From Dehalococcoidia bacterium (GTDB taxonomy: Bacteria > Chloroflexota > Dehalococcoidia > SAR202 > UBA11138): DNA of 9,806 bases. The position numbers were made by a program, and so were the translations under genes. The notes beneath the pieces are model-generated. The model was given only the letters and a program-made list of their open reading frames with translations, searched no databases and had not been told where the DNA came from. How positions within the stretch are numbered: the first letter of the stretch is position 1; every line of letters begins with the position of its first letter. This document shows, one piece after another, positions 1-6,239 of this stretch. Where the stretch lies: assembly GCA_012270625.1 (NCBI GenBank), contig JAAXHZ010000121.1, positions 1 through 9,806 on the forward strand, in the 5' to 3' direction.

Positions 1-2
1 CA

Positions 3-74
3 GGCGAAGGCCCATTGAGTGTCACAATGTCACAACCCATCACACAGTACGCAATGCCGGAGGTCGAACCATGA
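3..74 (+). CDS. Possible C-terminal end of an upstream gene (partial)
   Basis: The frame starting at base 3 is open from the window edge to a TGA at 72-74. That TGA overlaps the ATG of the next gene as ATGA, a common arrangement for translationally coupled genes. Only 23 codons are visible (ending in AMPEVEP), with no recognisable motif, and a stretch this short stays open by chance quite often. The tandem repeat at 20-35 would lie inside it. If it is not real, bases 1-70 are simply a leader. Another frame has a stop at 16-18 that could equally end an upstream gene. Confidence 0.22.
   Translation, partial: GEGPLSVTMSQPITQYAMPEVEP
20..35. repeat. Perfect tandem 8-bp repeat TGTCACAA x2
   Basis: TGTCACAA occurs at 20-27 and again at 28-35 without a spacer, 36 bases ahead of the start codon at 71. 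Two head-to-tail copies of a short motif just upstream of a gene can be a regulator binding site, but no convincing -10/-35 pair is visible beside it. It may also be coincidence or part of an upstream coding end. Confidence 0.4.
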
Positions 75-1720
75 AGGGCGCAGACGCCATAGCAAGAATC
101 CTGAAGCAGGAGGGAGTGGACTTCATGGGTGTCATTCCCATGAACACACTGGAGGAGGCCGGAGCCGTACACGGCGTTAGGCCCATGATCTTCCGGCAGG
201 AGCGCGTTGGCGTCAACCTCGCCGACGGCTACAGCCGCGTCACTAACGGTCGCGGCGTCGGAGTCTTCTCCATGCAGGCGGGTCCCGGCGCCGAGAACGC
301 CTTCGCCGGAGTCGCACAGGCATACGCAGACTCGGTTCCAATCCTGCTGCTGCCCGCATCGGCGCCCAGGGCCAGGGCCGGGATCCACCCGACGTTCAGC
401 CCGAGCCAGAGCTATGCCGAGGTGACCAAGTGGTCCGATCAGATCAACTTGATCGAAAGAATTCCCGAGATGATGCGGCGCGCGTTCAGCCAGATCCGAA
501 TGGGCCGACCTGGGCCGGTCCTGCTGGAGATACCTTCCGACGTTCTCAGGGGCGACTTCCCAGACGACCTCATGAGCTACACTCCCGTCACGCCTCGCGT
601 GTCTTCGGGAGACCCCGATGACATAAGAGAAGCGGCGCGGATGCTGCTGTCTGCCAAGCGCCCGATCATCCAGGCAGGCCAGGGTGTTCTATACGCCGAG
701 GCATGGGATGAGCTTCTGGAGCTCGCCGAGCTCACCCAGAGTCCCGTGATGACCACGATGGCCGGTAAGAGCGCATTTCCCGAAAACCACCCCCTGTCGC
801 TGGGCACCAGGAGCGGCACCACCACCGGAACGGTCGTCCACTTCCTTGAGCGGGCCGACCTAGTATTCGGAATCGGATGCAGCTTTACGAGAATACACTT
901 CGGAGCCGACCAGCTCGATTCCAAGGTTATCGTCCACTGCACCAACAGCCTCGATGACGTCAACAAGGACTACGACCCCGACCACGCCGTAGTCGGCGAC
1001 GCCAAGCTGGTGCTCGCTCAGCTAATCGAAGAGGTCAAGACTCAGCTTGGTTCTGCCGGCCGTGTCGAGTCGAACGGAGTCGCCACCGAAATAGCGGCAG
1101 TCCGCCAGGACTGGATGAAAGACTGGCTTCCACTGCTGACCTCGGACGAGGTCCCGATCAACCCTTACCGTGTCATCTGGGACCTGATGAACACCATCGA
1201 CCGCAAGAACTCGATAGTTACTCACGACTCCGGCAGCCCCCGTGACGAAGCGATACCCTTCTACGAGTCCGTCTCACCCAGAGGATTCATAGCCTGGGGC
1301 AAATCTACGCAGCTCGGCTACAGCCTCGGTCTGGCAATGGGAGCCCGTATGGCCGCGCCGGACAAGCTGGCGGTTCACATCATCGGCGACTACGGATTCG
1401 GAATGGTCGCGCTGGACATCGAGACGGCGGTACGCGAGCGCATCCCGGTCCTGAGCATCGTCCTCAACAACTCGGCAATGGGTATCTACTCGCCCAACAG
1501 CTTCCCTACCGCCAACGATCTCTACGGCACCAAGTACACCGGAGGCAACTTCGCCCAGGTCGCCGAGGCAATGGGCAGCTACAACGCCCGCATAGAGAAG
1601 CCCGAAGAGATAGTCCCAGCCATCAAGACAGCCATGAAGGTCATAGATGCAGGACAGCCAGCCGTGCTCGAGTTCATAACCAAGGAGGAGCGCGCCTTCC
1701 CGTTCAGAGGCGCGGTCTAG
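71..1720 (+). CDS. TPP-dependent enzyme, acetolactate synthase / benzoylformate decarboxylase superfamily
   Basis: A 549-residue thiamine diphosphate enzyme of full family length. The N-terminal Pyr domain (about 1-165) carries the cofactor-activating glutamate E44 in the RQERVGVNLADGYSR segment and an AGPGAENAF loop. A middle Rossmann-like domain (about 180-325) follows. The C-terminal PP domain (about 365-545) has the metal/diphosphate motif G439-D440, then N466-N467; D440 and N467 are 27 apart as expected for Mg-TPP ligands. The third motif position is Tyr (GDYGF), not the usual Gly. The reaction is probably decarboxylation or carboligation of a 2-oxo acid in the cytoplasm; the substrate is unknown. 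It does not look like the housekeeping IlvB: no small-subunit gene follows and the next gene is convergent. The start is an ATG with GGAGG at 59-63 and a 7-base spacer. Confidence 0.9.
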   Translation: MKGADAIARILKQEGVDFMGVIPMNTLEEAGAVHGVRPMIFRQERVGVNLADGYSRVTNGRGVGVFSMQAGPGAENAFAGVAQAYADSVPILLLPASAPRARAGIHPTFSPSQSYAEVTKWSDQINLIERIPEMMRRAFSQIRMGRPGPVLLEIPSDVLRGDFPDDLMSYTPVTPRVSSGDPDDIREAARMLLSAKRPIIQAGQGVLYAEAWDELLELAELTQSPVMTTMAGKSAFPENHPLSLGTRSGTTTGTVVHFLERADLVFGIGCSFTRIHFGADQLDSKVIVHCTNSLDDVNKDYDPDHAVVGDAKLVLAQLIEEVKTQLGSAGRVESNGVATEIAAVRQDWMKDWLPLLTSDEVPINPYRVIWDLMNTIDRKNSIVTHDSGSPRDEAIPFYESVSPRGFIAWGKSTQLGYSLGLAMGARMAAPDKLAVHIIGDYGFGMVALDIETAVRERIPVLSIVLNNSAMGIYSPNSFPTANDLYGTKYTGGNFAQVAEAMGSYNARIEKPEEIVPAIKTAMKVIDAGQPAVLEFITKEERAFPFRGAV

Positions 1721-1732
1721 GCTCAGGACCGC
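1712..1732. terminator. Weak stem-loop at the end of the TPP gene
   Basis: GCGGTC (1712-1717) and GACCGC (1727-1732) form a 6-bp stem with a 9-base loop that spans the TAG stop codon. It lies in the short gap between two convergent genes, where a bidirectional terminator would be useful. Neither strand has a T-tract after the stem, so it is not a standard intrinsic terminator. Confidence 0.28.
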
Positions 1733-1753
1733 TGGATTGACTCAGACAGGGGG

Positions 1754-2710
1754 CTACATGCCAACCCTGTTGAGAACCCGGCCAGTCCGGGCGAACTCAA
1801 TGACCACCCGCGCCATCTCCTCGGCAACTGCCCGGTGAGCCTGAGACGTTGCGCCTCCAATGTGATGCGTGCCGATTATACCCGGAACGCCGAACAGCGG
1901 ACTTTCCACCTCACCTGTGCCGGTCGCAGGCTCACCATCGAACACGTCCAGTCCAACCCTTAGCCCCTTCGATCTGACCGCTTCGATCAACGCCGATTCG
2001 TCAACTACCTCCGCGCGCGCCGTGTTGATGAGATACGCCCCCGGCTTCATTGCGGCCAGTAGCTCGGCATCTACAAGGCGCCGAGTCTCTGGCGTGAGCG
2101 CAACGTGAATGCTGACCACGTCGGCGTCGCGCGCAACCTCTATAGGAGACGATCTGTGTCCTATGCCGAGTTCGGCGGACAGCACAGGAGAGAGCGACCT
2201 GCTCCAGCCGATCACGCTCATGCCAAACGCACGCGCAATTGGGATCATCGCCCGTCCAGTATGCCCCGTTCCCAGCAGCCCCAACGTGCTGCTGCTCAGC
2301 CCCTCAGCATCAGAGAATCCCTGTTTGTTCCAGCGCCCGGCGCGCAGATCACCCACGTTGTCCGCAATGTGCCTGTCCAAGGATATGATAAGTCCAAACG
2401 CAAGCTCGGCGACCGCGTTCGCGTTCTTGCCCGGACAGTTCGCGACCATGATGCCAAGTTCTGAGGCAGTACCGACGTCGATCGTGTTGAATCCGGCGCC
2501 AGCGCGAACCACTAGTCTCAGCTGGCCCGCCTGAAGCGCATCGCTGCTGACCCGGGTGCTCCGCACCACCAAAACGTCCGCGCACGTCCGCGCGACAGCC
2601 TGCGGCAGAGTCTCCTCGCTCAGCTCCGCATCGACGACTAACTCTATCCCGGCGCCCATCAGCATCGACGGCCCCGGCTCCGCGATCCGATCAGCCAGCA
2701 GCGCTCTCAT
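1754..2710 (-). CDS. D-2-hydroxyacid dehydrogenase (SerA/GhrA-like)
   Basis: An NAD(P)-dependent D-isomer-specific 2-hydroxyacid dehydrogenase that would interconvert a 2-oxo acid and a D-2-hydroxy acid in the cytoplasm. Residue numbers here count from the longer GTG start at 2752, which would give 332 residues. The nucleotide-binding motif is GLLGTGHTG (158-166). The catalytic triad of the family is R246 (NTARAE), E274 (DVFDGEP) and H297 (HHIGGAT). After the second strand of the Rossmann fold the sequence is GWSRS rather than carrying the acidic residue of NAD enzymes; this resembles the NADPH-using GhrA group, so NADPH preference is inferred. I chose the ATG at 2710 (residue 15) because MRALLADRIAEPG matches where the family begins; neither start has a strong Shine-Dalgarno. 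It converges on the TPP gene, leaving 33 bases between them. The substrate (glyoxylate, hydroxypyruvate, phosphoglycerate or another) is not determinable. Confidence 0.88.
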   Translation of the reverse strand: MRALLADRIAEPGPSMLMGAGIELVVDAELSEETLPQAVARTCADVLVVRSTRVSSDALQAGQLRLVVRAGAGFNTIDVGTASELGIMVANCPGKNANAVAELAFGLIISLDRHIADNVGDLRAGRWNKQGFSDAEGLSSSTLGLLGTGHTGRAMIPIARAFGMSVIGWSRSLSPVLSAELGIGHRSSPIEVARDADVVSIHVALTPETRRLVDAELLAAMKPGAYLINTARAEVVDESALIEAVRSKGLRVGLDVFDGEPATGTGEVESPLFGVPGIIGTHHIGGATSQAHRAVAEEMARVVIEFARTGRVLNRVGM

Positions 2711-2862
2711 TGTATCTCGGCCCCTAACGGTCGGTGATGTGTCGATAGGCACACGTGTCGTGAAGCTGCCCCTCTCCCTGAGGACGCTTGATGCACATTA
2801 GCAGTTGCGGAAACAAGGAGAGAGTCGAGGATGGCGTAAGCTGACCTTATCCCGGACCAAAA

Positions 2863-2867
2863 GGAGG
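2863..2867 (+). promoter_or_regulatory. Relict Shine-Dalgarno of the transposase remnant
   Basis: GGAGG within AAAAGGAGGG stands 7 bases ahead of an ACG codon at 2875 where related transposases have their ATG. The site is optimally placed but now lacks a normal start codon. Confidence 0.5.
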
Positions 2868-2874
2868 GCCAGCG

Positions 2875-3009
2875 ACGACCATAGACCTCGACACTTTCCT
2901 AACCGCATTGTACATCATCGCAGGCGCCGTCTATCAGAAGCATTTCTCTCAGCGCAAGTCCGGACGACTACAGATGTCCGACTCCGCATTCCACCTCCCT
3001 GTTGCCTAA
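2875..3009 (+). pseudogene. 5' remnant of a DDE-type insertion-sequence transposase
   Basis: This frame, ending at TAA 3007-3009, reads (T)TIDLDTFLTALYII, then VYQKHFSQ, then MSDSAF. That resembles the N-terminus I know from a common DDE transposase family (typically MT-IDLDTFL-x-LY-x-IVDDLYQ ... LSDSEVLTLAL). Three faults mark it as dead. The start position is ACG (2875-2877) instead of ATG behind an intact GGAGG. The usual VDD is replaced by AGA. The protein ends after about 45 residues where the family runs to several hundred, with no catalytic domain following. The family label (IS4-like or another DDE group) rests on memory of the motif and is uncertain. No terminal inverted repeats or target duplication were identified. 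It lies upstream of the amine oxidase operon on the same strand. Confidence 0.6.
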
Positions 3010-3030
3010 TTACGTAACACGATGTAGAGT
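3002..3030 (+). promoter_or_regulatory. Probable sigma70-type promoter for the amine oxidase operon
   Basis: TTGCCT (3002-3007) and TAGAGT (3025-3030) each match 4 of 6 consensus positions and are separated by exactly 17 bases. Transcription would begin near 3037, giving a leader of about 34 bases before the ATG at 3071. An 8-bp palindrome, TTACGTAA (3010-3017), lies in the spacer, a typical position for a repressor site. The -35 element overlaps the last codons of the transposase remnant. Prediction only. Confidence 0.42.
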
Positions 3031-3070
3031 GGCAGTGAATTCCAGTTAACGTTCCACGAAAGGATTCGCC

Positions 3071-5044
3071 ATGTTGGAGACCAAGGCGCCCGCTGCCACG
3101 ACCCATCCGCTCGAGCCTCTGACCAAAGCGGAAATTGAATCGGCCGTTGCTATAGTCAAGTTAGATTCACGTGTCACCGAAGCTCATCGTTTCGTATCCG
3201 TGGTGCTCAATGAGCCTGACAAGCATTCGGTCCTCACCTATGCGCCCGACAGGCACGTCGAGCGCGAGGCATTTGTCGTTCTTCTGGACAGATCGACCGC
3301 TCACTGCGTAGAGGCGATTGTCTCTTTGGACCAATCAGCCATAACCTCGTGGCACACGATCCAAGGCGCTCAGCCCGCCATCATGCTCGACGAGTTCGTC
3401 GAGTGCGAAGAGGCAGTCAAACGCTCGCCTGAGTTCATCGAGGCGCTGCGCAAGCGTGGTGTTGACGATGTCGATCTGGTCATGGTGGACCCGTGGTCAG
3501 CCGGCGCTTATGGAGTCGAGCCGGAAGACGAAAAGGGCAGACGTCTATCGCGTGCGCTGGTCTGGGTACGCTCCGACCCGACTGATAACGGATATGCGCG
3601 CCCCCTGCAAAACGTGGTTGCCGTCGTTGACCTGAACAGCATGGAAGTGCTCCGCATCGAAGACTACGGCGTTGTGCCTCTCCCCCCTGAACCGGGCAAC
3701 TGGACCCGGAATCACATCACGGAAACGCGCACCGACTTGAAGCCTCTGGAAGTCGTCCAGCATGAGGGCCCCAGCTTCTCGGTAGAAGGCCATGAGGTAC
3801 GATGGCAGAACTGGCGCTTCAGAATTGGGTTCACTCCACGTGAGGGCTTGGTACTGTACACGATCGAATACGAAGACAAGGGCAGGGTTCGGCCAATCAT
3901 GTACCGGGCTTCGCTAAGCGACATGGTGGTGCCATACGGAGACCCCAGCGAGGCCAGCTTCCGCAAGAACGCCTTCGACATCGGCGAGTATGGCATCGGG
4001 CAGCTGTCCAATCCACTCACCCTCGGCTGTGACTGCTTGGGCTACATACAGTATTTCGACGCTCACATGACCGACAGCAAGGGGGAGGTTTTCACCATAG
4101 GCAATGCCGTGTGCCTGCACGAGGAGGACAACGGCATACTGTGGAAGCACACCGACTGGCGCACCGAAGAGGTCGAGGTCCGTCGTTCCCGGCGTCTAGT
4201 TGTGTCGTTCATCTCCACCGTGGGCAACTACGAGTACGCCTTCTACTGGAACTTCTACCAGGACGGCGGCCTGGAGCTTGAGGTCAAGCTGACGGGCATA
4301 GCGAACACGATGGCCTTGATGCCGGGCGAGAAGCCGGTGTACGGCACCGAGGTCGCGCCGCAGTTAAACGCTCCGTATCACCAGCACATCTTCAATGCTC
4401 GTCTGGACATGTCCATGGACGGCCAGAACAACTCGGTGTACGAGGTAAACACGAGAGGCGTGCTCCGTGGCGAGCAGAATCCGCACGGAAACGCCTTCGT
4501 CACAGAGCACACGCGCTTCGAAAGCGAAGCCGACGCCGGGCGCATTTGTAACCTGGCCACCAGTCGGTACTGGCGGATCGTCAACGAATCCGAGACCAAC
4601 AGAATGAATGAACCCGTAGCCTACCGCCTGCTTCCAGGGGAGAACGCTCTCCCGTTTGCGCACGATGACGCGGCAGTCATCCAGCGGGCGGGCTTCCTGA
4701 CCAAACACCTCTGGGTGACGCCGTACCGTGAGGAAGAGAGATACGCGGCTGGCGACTATCCCAACCAGCGGCGCGAGGGTGACGGACTGCCCGAGTGGAC
4801 TTCAGCCGATCGATCCATCGCCGATACCGACGTGGTGGTCTGGTACACATTCGGCCACACACACATCCCCAGGCCAGAGGACTGGCCGGTGATGCCAGCG
4901 CACCGAATTGGATTCATGCTCAAGCCGGACGGCTTCTTCGAATCGAACCCGGCTATGGACCTGCCGCCATCGGACCACGCCTGCGCTCGCGATGACGCCA
5001 CATGCGCTTGCGTGCACTCCAACGGTCACCACGTCTGTGGCTAG
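3071..5044 (+). CDS. Copper-containing primary amine oxidase (TPQ enzyme)
   Basis: A 657-residue copper/topaquinone amine oxidase, close to the usual bacterial length (about 640-660). It oxidises a primary amine with O2 to an aldehyde, ammonia and H2O2. All key residues are present. Y387 in TVGNYEY is the tyrosine self-processed to topaquinone. H437 and H439 (HQH) and H598 (HIPRPEDWPVMP) are the copper ligands. D303 in AFDIGEYGIGQ is the catalytic base. C322 and C348 sit where the Arthrobacter enzyme has its disulfide. The residue two before the base, often a Tyr gate, is Ala301, as in the Hansenula enzyme. No signal peptide is seen (start MLETKAPAATTHP), so it is probably cytoplasmic. The C-terminus (636-656) is a Cys/His-rich tail. 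The start is ATG with AAAGGA 6 bases upstream. It is first in a three-gene operon. Peroxide release implies that detoxification is needed elsewhere. Confidence 0.97.
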   Translation: MLETKAPAATTHPLEPLTKAEIESAVAIVKLDSRVTEAHRFVSVVLNEPDKHSVLTYAPDRHVEREAFVVLLDRSTAHCVEAIVSLDQSAITSWHTIQGAQPAIMLDEFVECEEAVKRSPEFIEALRKRGVDDVDLVMVDPWSAGAYGVEPEDEKGRRLSRALVWVRSDPTDNGYARPLQNVVAVVDLNSMEVLRIEDYGVVPLPPEPGNWTRNHITETRTDLKPLEVVQHEGPSFSVEGHEVRWQNWRFRIGFTPREGLVLYTIEYEDKGRVRPIMYRASLSDMVVPYGDPSEASFRKNAFDIGEYGIGQLSNPLTLGCDCLGYIQYFDAHMTDSKGEVFTIGNAVCLHEEDNGILWKHTDWRTEEVEVRRSRRLVVSFISTVGNYEYAFYWNFYQDGGLELEVKLTGIANTMALMPGEKPVYGTEVAPQLNAPYHQHIFNARLDMSMDGQNNSVYEVNTRGVLRGEQNPHGNAFVTEHTRFESEADAGRICNLATSRYWRIVNESETNRMNEPVAYRLLPGENALPFAHDDAAVIQRAGFLTKHLWVTPYREEERYAAGDYPNQRREGDGLPEWTSADRSIADTDVVVWYTFGHTHIPRPEDWPVMPAHRIGFMLKPDGFFESNPAMDLPPSDHACARDDATCACVHSNGHHVCG

Positions 5045-5065
5045 CAGACCATGAGGTTGAGCGGT

Positions 5066-5071
5066 AAGGAG
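5066..5071 (+). promoter_or_regulatory. Shine-Dalgarno AAGGAG fixing a GTG start
   Basis: AAGGAG stands 7 bases ahead of GTG at 5079, supporting GTG as the initiation codon of the class V aminotransferase gene. The encoded NPSEVRSLFP is the expected N-terminal helix of the family. Confidence 0.75.
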
Positions 5072-5078
5072 CGGAAAC

Positions 5079-6221
5079 GTGAATCCTTCCGAGGTACGCA
5101 GTCTGTTCCCGGTAATGGAGCGGCGAGCATACATCTTTAGCGGGGGCATCGCGCCCAACTCCACGCGGAGCCTTGCCGCTCTGGACAGGTTCAATGACCT
5201 GCTTACCAACGATCCCGGCGAGCTCTACCGACGCTATCGTGAGGAGTTCGACGTAGTGCGCAAGCTCTTCGCAGACCTGGTCGGCGCCGACGTGGACGAA
5301 GTCGCGGTCACCGACTGCACTGGAACGGGATCCAACATGGCAGTCGAGATGATCGACCCACTTCCCGGCAGCAACGTGGTGTTCGACGAGTCAGCTTATC
5401 CGTCTGCTGCCTACCCGTGGATGCTGCCGCCGAGATCCCACGTGGAGCTCCGATTCGTCGATGGGCGCGATGGGATCATTCACCTGGAAGACATGGCTGA
5501 GGCCATAGACGACGACACAATTGCCGTGAGCGTATCGCACGTATCTCAGGAGTCGGGATTCAGGCACGACCTGAAGGCGCTCGCGGAGCTGGCCCACGCT
5601 CACGGAGCCGTCCTGTGTGTGGATGCCATGCAGTCGGCGGGAGCGCTGGATATAGACGTGCATGATCAGGACATCGACTTCCTATCTACTGGCGCGATGA
5701 AGTGGCTCCTCGGCTCGGCCGGTGTTGGCTTTTTGTATGCGAATAGAAGGCACCTGGACAAGATGCCGCCCCGCGCCGGAGGTCCGGGCGCTCAGCCTGA
5801 TCCCAGGCCCTGGGTTGAACGCCGGTTCGTTCCCCTCCCGGGGGCAGACAGGTTCCATGTGGGTATGCCGAATCTGATCGGCCTGGCGGCCACTCGGCCC
5901 GGCCTGGAGATTCTCCATGAGGTAGGGATGGACGTAGTCGAGGCCCACGTGCTGGACCTGTCCGGTTACTGCATATCGCAACTGCTTGAACGTGAGCTTA
6001 ATGTGATTACTCCGCAGCCGGAGCGGTATCGGGCAGGCATCGTATCTATCGACATGCAGAATGAGCAGAGCGCGCAAGCAGCCGACGAGTTCCTGACCGC
6101 TCGTGGAGTAGATGGATACCATCATCAGAACGTCTTGAGGGTAGATCCGCACATCTTTAACAACCGTGACGACATAGACCGTTTCCTGAGCGAGCTGGAC
6201 TCTTATCTGTCCCGCCGCTGA
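5079..6221 (+). CDS. Class V aminotransferase-fold PLP enzyme (NifS/isopenicillin epimerase-like)
   Basis: A 380-residue fold-type I PLP enzyme. K208 in STGAMKW is the Schiff-base lysine. D182 (CVDAMQSAG) would pair with the pyridine nitrogen, Q185 would contact the ring oxygen, and H154 (SVSHVSQ) would stack on the cofactor. TDCTGTGSN (78-86) is the phosphate-binding loop. The C-terminal segment around VLRVDPHIFNN matches the small domain of the epimerase/selenocysteine lyase-like branch. The loop carrying the catalytic cysteine of SufS-type cysteine desulfurases reads GYHHQN, without Cys, so desulfurase activity is unlikely; aminotransferase, lyase or epimerase chemistry fits better. It follows the amine oxidase by 34 bases and precedes the Gfo/Idh gene by 18, indicating a shared transcript. 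A role on an amino intermediate of the same pathway is inferred. Confidence 0.92.
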   Translation: MNPSEVRSLFPVMERRAYIFSGGIAPNSTRSLAALDRFNDLLTNDPGELYRRYREEFDVVRKLFADLVGADVDEVAVTDCTGTGSNMAVEMIDPLPGSNVVFDESAYPSAAYPWMLPPRSHVELRFVDGRDGIIHLEDMAEAIDDDTIAVSVSHVSQESGFRHDLKALAELAHAHGAVLCVDAMQSAGALDIDVHDQDIDFLSTGAMKWLLGSAGVGFLYANRRHLDKMPPRAGGPGAQPDPRPWVERRFVPLPGADRFHVGMPNLIGLAATRPGLEILHEVGMDVVEAHVLDLSGYCISQLLERELNVITPQPERYRAGIVSIDMQNEQSAQAADEFLTARGVDGYHHQNVLRVDPHIFNNRDDIDRFLSELDSYLSRR

Positions 6222-6239
6222 AACTAATGAGGTAGCGCA

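Larger units (their letters stand above)
2711..3070. other. Divergent intergenic region between dehydrogenase and amine oxidase genes
   Basis: About 360 bases separate two divergently transcribed genes. The left part (2711-2860) shows no gene; it contains the palindrome ACACGTGT at 2751-2758 and a Shine-Dalgarno-like AAGGAG at 2815-2820 followed by ATG-GCG-TAA, which is not a gene. The middle holds a decayed transposase 5' end (2875-3009). The right part has a sigma70-like promoter (3002-3030) and the amine oxidase leader. No clear promoter for the leftward dehydrogenase gene was found. Confidence 0.7.

Noticed and set aside
577..966. 129-codon minus-strand frame
   Set aside because: It is antisense to the TPP enzyme gene with no recognisable domain.
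2815..2839. AAGGAG followed by ATG-GCG-TAA, looking like a gene start
   Set aside because: The frame stops after two codons, so it encodes nothing; at most a relic.
2805..3017. 70-codon plus-strand frame in the intergenic region
   Set aside because: Arg/Pro-rich, motif-free translation in a different frame from the transposase-like one; no good ribosome site at its TTG.
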